Shown: positions 12,791 to 24,130 of the stretch, one piece after another
Layout: the number at the start of each line of letters is the position of its first letter
Position numbering within the stretch: the first letter of the stretch is position 1
NCBI RefSeq assembly: GCF_021730395.1
Contig: NC_069362.1
Location: 66,109,501-66,173,500, forward strand
Reading direction: 5' to 3'
Origin: Mercenaria mercenaria
Taxonomy: Eukaryota; Mollusca; Bivalvia; Venerida; Veneridae
DNA: 64,000 nucleotides
Notes under the pieces: generated by a model
Databases searched by the model: none
Seen by the model: only the letters and a program-made list of their open reading frames with translations
Told to the model about the DNA's origin: nothing
Translations under genes and position numbers: made by a program

Positions 12791-15735
12791 AAGAATGTCT
12801 TATGTATAAACTGACTGTGGGCAGTTAACAGCCTATACAGCTGTTATCGTAAGCAGTCTCCTGAAAGCATGCCTTATGTATAAATTGACTGTGGGGTGCG
12901 CCCGCTGCTGCTATAATAGTATTTAGTCTTCTTAAAGGATACCTTATGTATAAACTGGCTGCAAGGTGCGTCCGCAGCTACAATAATAGTACTTAGTCTT
13001 GTTAAAGGATGCCTTATGTATAAACTGACTGTGGGGTGCGTCCGCAGCTGTTATAATAGTATTTAGTCTTCTTAAAGGATGCCTTATGTATAAACTGACT
13101 GTGGGGTGCGTTCGCAGCTGCTATAATAGTATTATTATAGGTTAAGGTCAGTAATTCAAATCCTTCTTTGTTTCATATAAAAAACCACAACTTCATGTCG
13201 TCTTTACGTACCTTTAGAGAACATCACGTTTTCCTACACCAATTTTTCATGAAAGTTCTATCACAAACTAACGAAAAAATGAAAAAAAAATAGGGGGTTG
13301 AAAAGTTCCTAGTGAAATGCCAGTCAGTTGTGGTCTGCTACCCTAAAAATGGCGCATATTTGCTCTCCTCCGCGCAATAAACACCTACTTCCGGTTTCGA
13401 TCTGCAAAACTTGCCATGTGGGTTGTATGAACATGAAAACCGTCCCATTTCATGCAGAATGTATTCTAGTAGCGAAAAAGTGTGGTAAAAGCACTCGTTC
13501 TACACGAATTTGCGCAGAAAATGGGAAAATTAGGATCTATTTATTATGGACTTCTTTCGACTACACCACGGAAGCACATTTTCGACCGAATTACTGACCT
13601 TATTCCTATAAAGTCTTCTTAAGGATGCCTTATGTATAAACTGACTGTGGGGTGCGTCCGCAGCTGCTATAATTGTATTTAGTCTTCTTAAAGGATGTCT
13701 TATGTATAAACTGACTGTGGGGTGCGTCCGCTGCTGCTATAATAGTATTCAGTCTTCTTAAAGGATGCCTTATGTATAAACTGACTGTAAGGTGCGTCCG
13801 CAACTACAATAATAGTACTAAGTATTGTTAAAGAATGCCTTATGTATAAACTGACTGTGGGGTGCGTGCGCAGCTGCTATAATTGTATTTAGTCTTCTTA
13901 AAGGATGCCTTATGTATAAACTGACTGTGGGGTGCGTGCGCAGCTGCTGTAATAGTATTTAGTCTTCTTAAAGGATGCCTTATGTATAAACTGACTGTGG
14001 GGTGCGTCCGCTGCTGCTGTAATAGTATTTAGTCTTCTTAAAGGATGCCTTATGTATAAACTGACTGTGGGGTGCGTTCGCAGCTGCTGTAATAGTATTT
14101 AGTCTTCTTAAAGGATGTCTTATGTATAAACTGACTGTGGGGTGCGTCCGCTGCTGCTATAATAGTATTTAGTCTTCTTAAAGGATGCCTTATGTATAAA
14201 CTGACTGTGGGGTGCGTCCGCAGCTGCTATAATAGTATTTAGTCTTCTTAAAGGATGCCTTATGTATAAACTGACTGTGGGGTGCGTCCGCTGCTGCTAT
14301 AATAGTATTTAGTCTTCTTAAAGGATGCCTTATGTATAAACTGACTGTGGGGTGCGTCCGCTGCTGCTATAATAGTATTTAGTCTTCTTAAAGGATGCCT
14401 TATGTATAAAATGACTGTGGGTGCGTCCGCTGCTGCTATAATAGTATTTAGTCTTCTTAAAGGATGCCTTATGTTATAAACTGACTGTGGGGTGCGTCCG
14501 CTGCTGCTATAATAGTATTTAGTCTTCTTAAGGGATGCCTTATGTATACACTGACTGTGGGGTGCGTCCGCTGCTGCTATAATAATATTTAGTCTTCTTA
14601 AAGGATGCCTTATGTATAAACTGACTGTAAGGTGCGTCCGCAACTACAATAATAGTACTAAGTATTGTTAAAGAATGCCTTATGTATAAACTGACTGTGG
14701 GGTGCGTGCGCAGCTGCTATAATTGTATTTAGTCTTCTTAAAGGATGCCTTATGTATAAACTGACTGTGGGGTGCGTGCGCAGCTGCTGTAATAGTATTT
14801 AGTCTTCTTAAAGGATGCCTTATGTATAAACTGACTGTGGGGTGCGTCCGCTGCTGCTGTAATAGTATTTAGTCTTCTTAAAGGATGCCTTATGTATAAA
14901 CTGACTGTGGGGTGCGTTCGCAGCTGCTGTAATAGTATTTAGTCTTCTTAAAGGATGTCTTATGTATAAACTGACTGTGGGGTGCGTCCGCTGCTGCTAT
15001 AATAGTATTTAGTCTTCTTAAAGGATGCCTTATGTATAAACTGACTGTGGGGTGCGTCCGCAGCTGCTATAATAGTAATTAGTCAACTTAAAGGATGCCT
15101 TATGTATAAACTGACTGTGGGGTGCGTCCGCTGCTGCTATAATAGTATTTAGTCTTCTTAAAGGATGCCTTATGTATAAACTGACTGTGGGGTGCGTCCG
15201 CTGCTGCTATAATAGTATTTAGTCTTCTTAAAGGATGCCTTATGTATAAACTGACTGTGGGTGCGTCCGCTGCTGCTATAATAGGATTTAGTCTTCTTAA
15301 AGGATGCCTTATGTATAAACTGACTGTGGGGTGCGTCCGCTGCTGCTATAATAGTATTTAGTCTTCTTAAAGGATGCCTTATGTATAAACTGACTGTGGG
15401 GTGCGTCCGCAGCTGCTATAATAGTATTTAGTCTTCTTAAAGGATGCCTTATGTATAAACTGACTGTGGGGTGCGTCCGCTGCTGCTATAATAGTATTTA
15501 GTCTTCTTAAAGGATGCCTTATGTATAAACTGACTGTGGGGTGCGTTCGCAGCTGCTATAATAGTATTTAGTCTTCTTAAAGGATGCCTTATGTATAAAC
15601 TGACTGTGGGGTGCGTCCGCTGCTGCTATAATAGTATTTAGTCTTCTTAAAGGATGCCTTATGTATAAACTGACTGTGGGGTGCGTGCGCAGCTGCTATA
15701 ATTGTATTTAGTCTTCTTAAAGGATGCCTTATGTG
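12791..15735 (-). repeat. 70-bp satellite array, minus orientation
   Basis: Around 35 monomers of the same family as 9,541-12,510, now reverse-complemented (TAAACTGACTGTGGGGTGCG, then CTGCTGCTATAATAGTATTT and TTAAAGGATGCCTTATG). Copies are more uniform than in the plus array. A MITE-like element (about 13,135-13,610) interrupts it. The strand change lies within 12,790-12,830. A block of 12 monomers is duplicated at an 840-bp offset (about 13,780-14,280 and 14,620-15,120). Confidence 0.92.
13135..13610. mobile_element. MITE-like element inside the satellite array
   Basis: A 470-bp non-satellite insert between array monomers. It has imperfect terminal inverted repeats of about 22 bp: left TATAGGTTAAGGTCAGTAATTC; the right end, read in reverse complement, is TATAGGAATAAGG then TCAGTAATTC. 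The target duplication is short (TA or TTA) and cannot be fixed. Its 89-codon open frame has no recognisable transposase motif, so the element is non-autonomous. Superfamily is uncertain. Confidence 0.7.
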
Positions 15736-17379
15736 CATATTTACTCAGGGATCCGTCCTCCATTTCTACAATGTATATTTCTCTTTAATATATGCTTAAT
15801 GTATAAGCAGACTCTGAGGTGCGTCCGCAGCTGTTATAGTATGCAGTCTTCTTCACTGACTCTGATCCGTCATGAATATTCCTCTTTGATATATGCTTAA
15901 TATATAAGCTGAATCTAGGGTGCGTCCGCAGTTGTTATGTTATGCAGTTTTTTTTTAAAAGGAGGCCTAATATATCAAGTGACTCTGAGACGCGTCCTCA
16001 GTTTCTAGACTGTATATTATTCTCCAATATAGGCTTAATGTATCAACTGACAAGGAGGTGCGTCTGCAGCTGTTATAGTATGCAGTATTGCAATATGTTG
16101 GGATCACGATTGTATTAACTGACTCAAGAATGCGTCCTCGGCTTCTACGACGAACTTTCATCTGTTATACATTCTAGGTATACAGTGATTTTCGAGGCCT
16201 AATATATCAACAGACTGAAATTCGTCCTCGATTTTTATACTGTATATTCCTGTTCAAAATAGGATTAATTAATATATTAACTGACTGTGAGGTGCGTCCG
16301 CAACTGTTATGGTATTTCAGTTTCTTATTTAATAGATGTCTTATGTATTAACTGACTCAGGGATGCGTCCTCCATTTCTTTCAATGAATATTCCTCTTTA
16401 AAAAATTTTAAAGGGAATTATCTGACTCTGGGCTGCGTCCGCAGCTTTTATATTGAGTGAGTTGCGAATCGACACAAAATGCATGCGCGGATCCAGAGGG
16501 GGGGGTGCGGGGGTTCCCGGGCCCCCTCTGACAAATCCCTTTTAAAAATAAAATAGGACCGCATTCAAAGTATATGCGGTGCTGCTTCGTACGACCAGAC
16601 ATAATTCATATTTATATTAATTTTTTAAAAGAAACTAAGAATTCTACCTTGAAGAAAACTTTATTCATTTTCCCCAAATTTAACAGGTTAGCTCAAAAAA
16701 AAATTGAAAATAAGGGGTATATTCATTGTTGTATATAAAATTGCAGTGGAAAGGTGTTCTTAAATGCCCTAGAATGCAGAAAATGAAGCGCAAAATTTCA
16801 AAAAAAATTTTTTTGGGGGGGGGTGGGGGGGGTGGCGGGGAGAGGAGTCGGACCCCTTCTGAGAAAATAATCTGTATCCGCACATGAAATTGTCATATAT
16901 CGCCGAGAGTGTTTATGGAACTATGCAGTCCTCATCAATGGAGGCTTAATGTGTAACCTTACTCCGGCAAGATGCGTCCACATGTAGCTTTTTAAGTACA
17001 ACGTAATCTGAAGTAAAGTGACTTAATAAATATGTTGAATTGCGCCCGTAGCTGAATTTTATGGTATATATTCCTTTTTAGTTTTGACCAATATAATAGG
17101 CCCTACTGGATTACGAGGTCCGTAACTCTTCATAAGCCCTCTTTATAGCGTGTAGTCCGCTTCTATTGTGTAACGTATAGTGTACATTCCTTTCTCTAAA
17201 AGCTAAAATGTATTTTCTGACTCTAAAGTGCGCCCATAATTTCTCTTTTTAACTTAATCGAGTACCTGTCAATCATTCATCCAACTCCGCCCTATAAATT
17301 TACCGCCCCTTACTGTAAGGTGCGTCCGCAGAATCCTAACTGCAAGGTGCGTCTTCGTATATCATTGAAATACTTTTTG
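15736..17379 (-). repeat. Diverged right edge of the 70-bp satellite domain
   Basis: Degenerate minus-oriented monomers recognised by GGTGCGTCCGCAGCTGTTAT and CTGAGGTGCGTCC-like boxes at 15,810, 15,910, 16,050, 16,290, 16,430, 17,220 and 17,320. It mirrors the decay seen at 7,921-9,540 on the other side. A separate element (16,481-16,886) is inserted. Confidence 0.7.
16481..16886. mobile_element. Possible short inverted-repeat element with G/C tracts
   Basis: Bounded by ATGCGCGGATCCAGA on the left and, in reverse complement at the right end, ATGTGCGGATACAGA. It contains G-rich runs (16,497-16,515 and 16,814-16,840) flanked by inverted GACCCC/GGGGTC-like segments. It splits the satellite edge. 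No coding capacity. The call rests on the imperfect terminal match only. Confidence 0.45.
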
Positions 17380-17640
17380 TGAAATATATCCGAGATATAT
17401 TTTGCCAAAAGCTCTTTGTAAACTTGATTATAACGGTGTTATTTCATGTTTACCGCCAGGAAGAAATATTTTGCTAAAGGACATATTCATGATATTGTAA
17501 ATAAAGGTATGAGTTGCAAATGAAATTTGGATTCTATAAATCAAGATTATGAAGGTCCAGTTACCAAGTTAGAAGGGCTATATGCAGGAGCGCCAGTTCG
17601 ATCCCTGTGGTCGACAAGTATTTCAGATATGTAATGTTCA
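17380..17640 (-). repeat. Unique flank of the right satellite arm; inverted match to 3,786-4,050
   Basis: Reverse complement aligns with the flank of the left arm (shared boxes: CTCTTTGTAAACTTGATTAT, GATTATGAAGGTCCAGTTAC, GAGCGCCAGTTCGATC). The order flank-then-array is preserved in mirror image, so this is an inverted duplicate and not chance similarity. Confidence 0.75.
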
Positions 17641-20600
17641 ACATAATGTTCAACATAATGTTACTCACCCTCTTCCCCTAACAATGTGGTGAAGTCGTCT
17701 GCTACTTGCCACGTCTCCCTGAATAGCGTAGTAAAATTGTCAGATATACGTCCTGTGTCCATGTAATGTAGTGTACTGTGCAGTAAAGTAAGTAAAGTTG
17801 TCAGTCACAGTTTCTGTGCCCATGTGATGTAGTAAAGCGTATAGTGCTGTAAAGTTGTCAGTACACTTCCTGTATAAGGTCATAGTGCAGTAAAGTTGTC
17901 AGTTACAAGCTCTGTGTTAATGTAATGTTATAAGGTGCATAGTGCAGCAAAGTTGTCAGCTGCATGTCCTGTGTCCATGCAATGTTATAAGGTCACAGTG
18001 CAATAAAGCTGACAGTTACACGCCCTGTGTCCATGTAATGTTATAAGGTGTATAGTGCAGTAAAGTTGTCAGCTACATGTCCTGTGTCCATGTAATGTTA
18101 TAAGGTGCATCGTGCAGTAAAGTTGTCAGTTACACGCCCTGTATAACTGTAATGTTACAAGGTCATAGTGCAGGAAAGTTGTCAGTTACATGCCCAGTGT
18201 CCATGTAATGTTATATGGTCATAGTACAGCAAAGTTTTCAGTTACAGGCCATGTGTCCATGTAATGTAAAAGGGACATAGTGCAGTAAAGTTGTCAGTTA
18301 CAGGCCCTGTGTCCATGTAATGTAATAAGGTGCATAGTACAGTAAAGTTGTCAGCTACATGTCCTGTGTCCATGTAATGTTATAAGGTGCATAGTACAGT
18401 AAAATTGTCAGCTACATGACCTGTGTTCATGTAATGTTATAAGATGCATAGTGCAATAAAGTTGTCAGTTACACGCTCTGTGTCAATGTAATGTTATAAG
18501 GTCATAGTGCAGTAAAGTTGTCAGTTACAAGCCCTGTGTCCATGTAATGTAATAAGGTACATAGTGCAGTAAAGTTGTCAATTACACGCCCTGTGTCCAT
18601 GTAATGGAAAAAGGTGCATGGTACAGTAAAGTGGTCAGCTACATGACCTGTGTCCATGTATTGTTATAAGGTCTTAGTGCAGTAAAGTTGTTAGCTTCAT
18701 GTCCTGTGTCCATGTTATTTAATAAGGTGCATCGTGCAGTAAAGTCGTCAGTTACAGGCCCTGTGTCCATGTAATGTAATAAGGGGCATAGTGCAGTAAA
18801 GTTGTCAGCTGCATGTCCTGTGTCCATGTAATGTAATATGGTCATAGTGCAGTAAAGTTATCAGTTACACGCCCTATGTCAATGTAATGTTATAAGGTCA
18901 TAGTGCAGTAAAGTTGTCAGTTACACGCCCTGTGTCCATGTAATGTTATAAGGTCATAGTGCAGTAAAGTTGTCAGCTTCATGTCCTGTGTCCATGTAAT
19001 GTAATAAGGTGCATAGTGCAGTAAAGTTGTCAGTTACACACCCTGTGTCCAATGAATGTTATAAGGTCATAGTGCAGTAAAGTTATCAGTAACATGCCCT
19101 GTGTCCAATGAATGTTATAAGGTCATAGTGCAGTAAAGTTGCCAGCTTCATGTCCTGTGTCCATGTAATGTTATAAGGTCATAGTGCAGTGAAGTTGTCA
19201 GTTACATGCCCTGTGTCCAATGAATGTTATAAGGTCATAGTGCAGTAAAGTTGTCAGCTTCATGCCCTGTGTCCAATGAATGTTATAAGGTCATAGTGCA
19301 GTAAAGTTGCCAGCTTCATGTCCTGTGTCCATGTAATGTTATAAGGTCATAGTGCAGTGAAGTTGTCAGTTACATGCCCTGTGTCCAATGAATGTTATAA
19401 GGTCATAGTGCAGTAAAGTTGTCAGCTTCATGTCCTGTGTCCATGTAATGTTATAACGTCATAGTGCAGTAAAGTTGTCAGTTACACGCCCTGTGTCCAA
19501 TGAATGTTATATGGTCATAGTGCAGTGAAGTTGTCACGTACATGACCTGTGTCCATGTAATGTTATAAGGTCATAGTGCAGTAAAGTTGTCAGTTACACG
19601 CCCTGTGTCCATGTAATGTAATAAGGTGCATAGTGCAGTAAAGTTGTCAGCTACATGACCTGTGTCCATGTAATGTTATAAGGTCTTAGTGTAGTAATGT
19701 TGTCAGTAACACGCCCTGTGTCCATGTAATGTCATAAGGTGCATAGTGCAGTAATGTTGACAGCTACATGTCCTGTGTCCATGTAATGTTATAAGGTCAT
19801 AGTGCAGTAAAGTTGTCGGTTACACGCCCTGTGTCCATATAATGTTATAAGGTGCATAGTGCAGTAAAGTTGTCATTTACACGCCCTGTGTCCAATGAAT
19901 GTTATAAGGTCATAGTGCAGTAAAGTTGTCAGCTTCATGTCCTGTGTCCATGTAATGTTATAACGTAATAGTGCAGTAAAGTTATCAGCTTCATGTCCTG
20001 TGTCCATGTAATTTTATAACGTCATAGTGCAGTAAAGATATCAGTTACACGCCCTGTGTCCAATGAATGTTATAAGGTCCTAGTGCAGTGAAGTTGTCAG
20101 CTACATGAACTGTGTCCATGTAATGTATAAGGTCATAGTGCAGTAAAGTTGTCAGTTACACGTCCTGTGTCCATGTAATGTAATAAGATGCATGGTGCAG
20201 TAAAGTTGTCAGCTACATGACCTGTGTCCATGTAATGTTAAAAGGTCATAGTGCAGTAAAGTTGTCAGTTACACGCCCTGTGTCCAAAGGTGCATAGTGC
20301 AGTAAAGTTGTCAGCTATATGTCCTGTGTCCATGTAATGTTATAAGGTCATAGTGCAGTAAAGTTGTCAGTTACACGCCCTGTGTCCATGTAATGTAATG
20401 AGGTCATAGTGCAGTTAAGTTGCCATTTACACGCCCTGTGTCCATGTAATGTTATAAAGTGTATAGTGCAGTAAAATTGTCAGTTACACTTTCTGTGTCC
20501 ATGTAATGTTGTAAGATGCATAGGCTGTAAAGTTGTCAGTGACGTTTTTTGCGTTGGTGTTACTGCACTATGCACCTTATTACATTACATTGACATTGAA
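17641..20600 (-). repeat. 57-bp minisatellite array (right inverted arm)
   Basis: About 50 units of about 57 bp containing AGTAAAGTTGTCAGTTACAC, CCCTGTGTCCATGTAATG and TTATAAGGTCATAGTGC, the reverse complement of the units at 3,300-3,720. Several subtypes alternate (CAGCTACATGACC, CAGCTTCATGTCC and CAGTTACACGCCC variants), with a repeated multi-monomer pattern at 19,040-19,440. The last unit (about 20,545-20,600) is in the opposite orientation. Confidence 0.92.
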
Positions 20601-20604
20601 GGTG

Positions 20605-22245
20605 GAATCATACTGAAAAAGGGACCAGATGATGATACTAAAATCACTGCGACAAGATGCTTATGGGAATGCACTTATCACATTTCAGTTTCATCCAACT
20701 GAGTCGGCTTTGATAAAGGTACAGAACGACATCCTCATATCTCTTGACCAAAATTCTGTAATAGTCGTCGTGCCACTCGATCTGTCTGCAGCTTTCAACA
20801 CGATTGACCACCAAACACTGTTACACCGACTCGAACGTCATATTGTAGTCACAGACAAAGCACTTGCACGGATGTCATCATATGGTAGTGACCGCTATCA
20901 AACTGTGTGCGTTGATGGTGAGGTGTCGGCGCCTATATTGATGAAATGTCAGTGTGCCCCAGACAAAGCACTTGCATGGATGTCATCATATGTTAGTGAC
21001 CGCTATCAAACTTTGCGTTGATGGTGAGGTGTCGGCGCCTATATTGATGAAATGTCAGTGTGCTCGGAGGGATGTCCAAATAACTATATCATATACACTA
21101 AACCCATGGGCGCGATATGCAACCGCCATGGACTTCTTCATCATTTCTTCGCCGATGACTCTCAATTATACCTGTCCATTAAGCCGATAGAGACTGTAGC
21201 TAGAAGTGAGGCTTTGTGCCGCATTGAGAGCTGTCTGGCTGAAATTGTCTCGTGGATGCATTGCAACATGCTGAAGCTCAGTGCTGATAAAACGGAGGAA
21301 ATGCTACTCACATGAAAACATATCTCCAAGTACATTAATGACGTCTCTGTGAAGGTCGGTGACTCTTTGATAAAATCCACAAAGTGTGTTAGGAATCTTG
21401 GTGCACTATTTGACAACAGTATGGATATTGAACAACAAGTCAACTCTGTATGCCGGGCTGGATATGCACAACTACGCAGAATAGGTCACATCAGATGGTA
21501 TCTTACCAGTGATGCCACATAGACCCTTGTCAACAGTCTGGTTATTTCACGGTTAGACCACTGTAATGCCTTGTTAAGTGGTATTCAAAAACAGCACACT
21601 TAACAAGTTGCAACATGACCAGAACACGGCAGCTGGCGTCATCAATAAGACGCCCCGTCGCAATCATAGAACACCGGTTCTGAAGGAGCTCCATTAGTTG
21701 CAAGTGAAATACTGGGTGCAGTATAAGGTTCTGACCCACACCTTTAAGGCTTTGCACAATCAGTCCCCTGCCTATATAAGGGATATGATAGAAGTTAAAC
21801 CGGTCAGAAACCTAAGATCACAAGAGACGCTGTCACTGGTTATGCCAAAAATTAAAACCATGATGTATGGCAATCGCAGCTTTTCGTTCTTTGGAACTCC
21901 CTTCCCGTCAAGATCAAGGGAGCTCACACGCTAGCTGCTTTCAAATGACTACTAAAACCTACTTCTTTGTACAGCATTTCATTAACTGACCGATACATTT
22001 TTTTCTGTTCATAAAAACAGCAAAAAACAGTATTTTATCCTAGGGCCACTTAATACTTTTGAATATGTATGTTTGTCTACGTGTTTTACATTCATGACTT
22101 TTGTTAAAGTGGAATACATTTTTGTTTGTGTTGAGTGCGTATATTTTGTGCTGTTTGCGATTTGTTCTGTGAAGCACTTTTGAACGTGTACATGTGCATG
22201 AAAGAGTGCTATATAAATGTAGTATAATAATAATAATAATAATAA
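20605..22245 (+). mobile_element. CR1/L2-type LINE, 5'-truncated and decayed
   Basis: Non-LTR retrotransposon remnant. The reverse transcriptase starts with PTESALIKVQNDIL and VPLDLSAAFNTIDH (20,690-20,810). The catalytic box is FADDSQLYLSI (about 21,147-21,180), and the palm/thumb follow (LSADKTEEMLL, then a region like VRNLGALFDNSMDIEQQV and ISRLDHCNALLSGI). The frame is interrupted several times, including stops near 21,313 and 21,521. A roughly 104-bp piece (20,850-20,953) is tandemly duplicated at 20,954-21,058. The 3' end is GTGCTATATAAATGTAGTA plus a TAA/ATA microsatellite (22,222-22,245), typical of this superfamily. The 5' half, including the endonuclease, is absent. Confidence 0.88.
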
Positions 22246-23700
22246 TTGTGGTGTTTAATAATAATAATGATAATTTTGGTGTTGGTGCAACGGTCAGAAG
22301 AGCTTAAGAGTGTAGTTTTTGTTGTAGCTTTAATTTATTTGTTGAAAAATGCGAAAAATTGCAATATGTTTCGAAGTGCACAACCTAGGGAACCCTTTGT
22401 GCAAAATGAATTTGCCGAGAGACCACTCGAAAATTGGTGTTGATTTGCTTACATTCGATGGGAAGTCTTATTAAATCACTTAAGACTACTATTCAAATTT
22501 CTTTGAAGATGACTATCTACTAGAAACAACATCTGAAAGTGTAGTGAACAAACTCTGAAGTCAATTTTTAAGATATCGTATTCCATTTATTTCTTCGCCA
22601 ACTTTTCCTCTAAGCAACTGGAAAGCAGAAAAACAAAGCCATCATGAAGAAAGCTAAGCAGTCAAGGACTGATCCTTATCTTAATCTGCTAGAATGGAGA
22701 AACACAAAATACCAGTCCAGCACAGAGAATTATATCACGTAGAATAAATTCTGTACTAGCTATAGTAGAAGGTCAGCTGAAACAGCATCAGATAGATGAG
22801 GAGAGACTGAAGCAGAAAGGAAAAAGTGTAAAAGATAAGTCGATATAAGGTCATATTATGTAGCTACACAATCTGCTAAAATACTGCGAACTTTATACAC
22901 ATAGCATAATGATATGATAAATTCAAAGTACATGTATTCTTTGGAATATTTTCAGATGTATTATATGTTACACTAATAACATCAAATGTTTAAAATGCTT
23001 AATACGTTTGTGACTCTAGTAGTTAAGAAGTCATTTATCTCTTGTCATGTAAATTGAATTTGATGATAATTGTTCATACGTCTATTCTAAGTTTGGATTA
23101 AACATTGCTGAATTAAACAAAGGGAGATGTAACAAAATGGTCAGCTTGTATTTCGTTTCAAAATAGTTAAATATTAATTGTAGATGACGTTAAATTACAG
23201 AAACAAAACACAAATATATATTCAAAAAAGGTCAGACGGACAATTTCATGCTTTAGTGTAAACATGAATTTATTATAAGTGAATACATAGTACATATACC
23301 ATAAAATGATCCCAACGGATATCATCGATTTCCTTACAAAAATATGCAGAATAAGTTTGGACGTAACGGGACAGCGGCAGTCAAAGTCATCACGTTGTCT
23401 CTCTGTCTATTATTTTGACTACATCAATTGTTATTCATTTAGCACACTGAATTATGCAGCGCTCAGGTGTCTGTTTCAAATATTCTTATGCAAGTTCCTG
23501 TGACTGAGAACTTCGTTTACTCTCCAATGTGATTTCCTTACTTCATGTGTCAGACAGAAGGCCATGTAAGAAGTTGTTTATTATAACTTTATACATTAGC
23601 AATGATAAAGTTACATAGTTTATAAATTGACTTGTTCAGTATATCTTCTTCATAAAAAAGCAATTCATGCGTAGCCTTAAGATGTCAGTAAACTGCTTAA
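22246..23700. other. Intergenic sequence, nothing recognised
   Basis: AT-rich sequence between the LINE tail and a TTAA-flanked element. Short open frames near 22,246 and 23,306 show no domain. No RNA gene was seen. Confidence 0.5.
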
Positions 23701-24036
23701 AGGTCCATTACTATGGGAAAGTGAGTTGGCATTTTTTTCATAGCCAGTGCATAGACTTCTGCAAGACACTAAATAATGAAGATTGGCAGGTCAAAATTTA
23801 CAGAAGGTCTTTGGAACTCAAAGAAATGTATGTGTATTATGTTGAAATTTCAATGAATCGACAGAATGACCCCCAGGTCTTTTTAACTTTCTTCATACTT
23901 CATAGAAAAATAATTGTACATATACTGCGATTTATTTCGAATTTCTACATACCAACTTTCATTTTCCAATAAAATGAAATAGTTTCTGTGCTTTTTAAAA
24001 GAAATTAAAATGTTCACTTTCCTTAGTATTGGACCT
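23701..24036. mobile_element. TTAA-flanked MITE
   Basis: A 336-bp element with imperfect terminal inverted repeats of about 24 bp: left AGGTCCATTACTATGGGAAA; the right end in reverse complement is AGGTCCAATACTAAGGAAAG. TTAA lies immediately outside both ends (23,697-23,700 and 24,037-24,040), as after piggyBac-type insertion (family knowledge). The 101-codon open frame inside has no transposase features. It sits 95 bp before the start codon of the TLR pseudogene. Confidence 0.7.
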
Positions 24037-24130
24037 TTAAAATAACCTCAAAATATGACATTCGGAAATACCCTACCACTTACAAAAATCTTTATTGTCA
24101 AACGGAAAGTCTTCCTTAATTGAAAAATTT

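Noticed and set aside
13328-13597. 89-codon frame inside the MITE
   Set aside because: No transposase signature; Cys/His content does not form a recognisable zinc finger.
14260-14643. 127-codon minus-strand frame in the 70-bp array
   Set aside because: Satellite translation, interrupted in adjacent monomers.
17570-17620. tRNA gene suggested by a GTTCGATCC B-box-like motif
   Set aside because: No matching A box or cloverleaf could be drawn; the motif also occurs in the inverted flank at about 3,824 and is part of a duplicated repeat.
3056-20600. Single giant foldback transposon spanning both satellite arms
   Set aside because: Galactokinase exon 1 lies inside and exons 2-3 outside, and no target duplication or transposase was seen; nested duplications explain it more simply.
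23667-23972. 101-codon frame before the TLR
   Set aside because: Lies almost wholly in the TTAA-flanked MITE.
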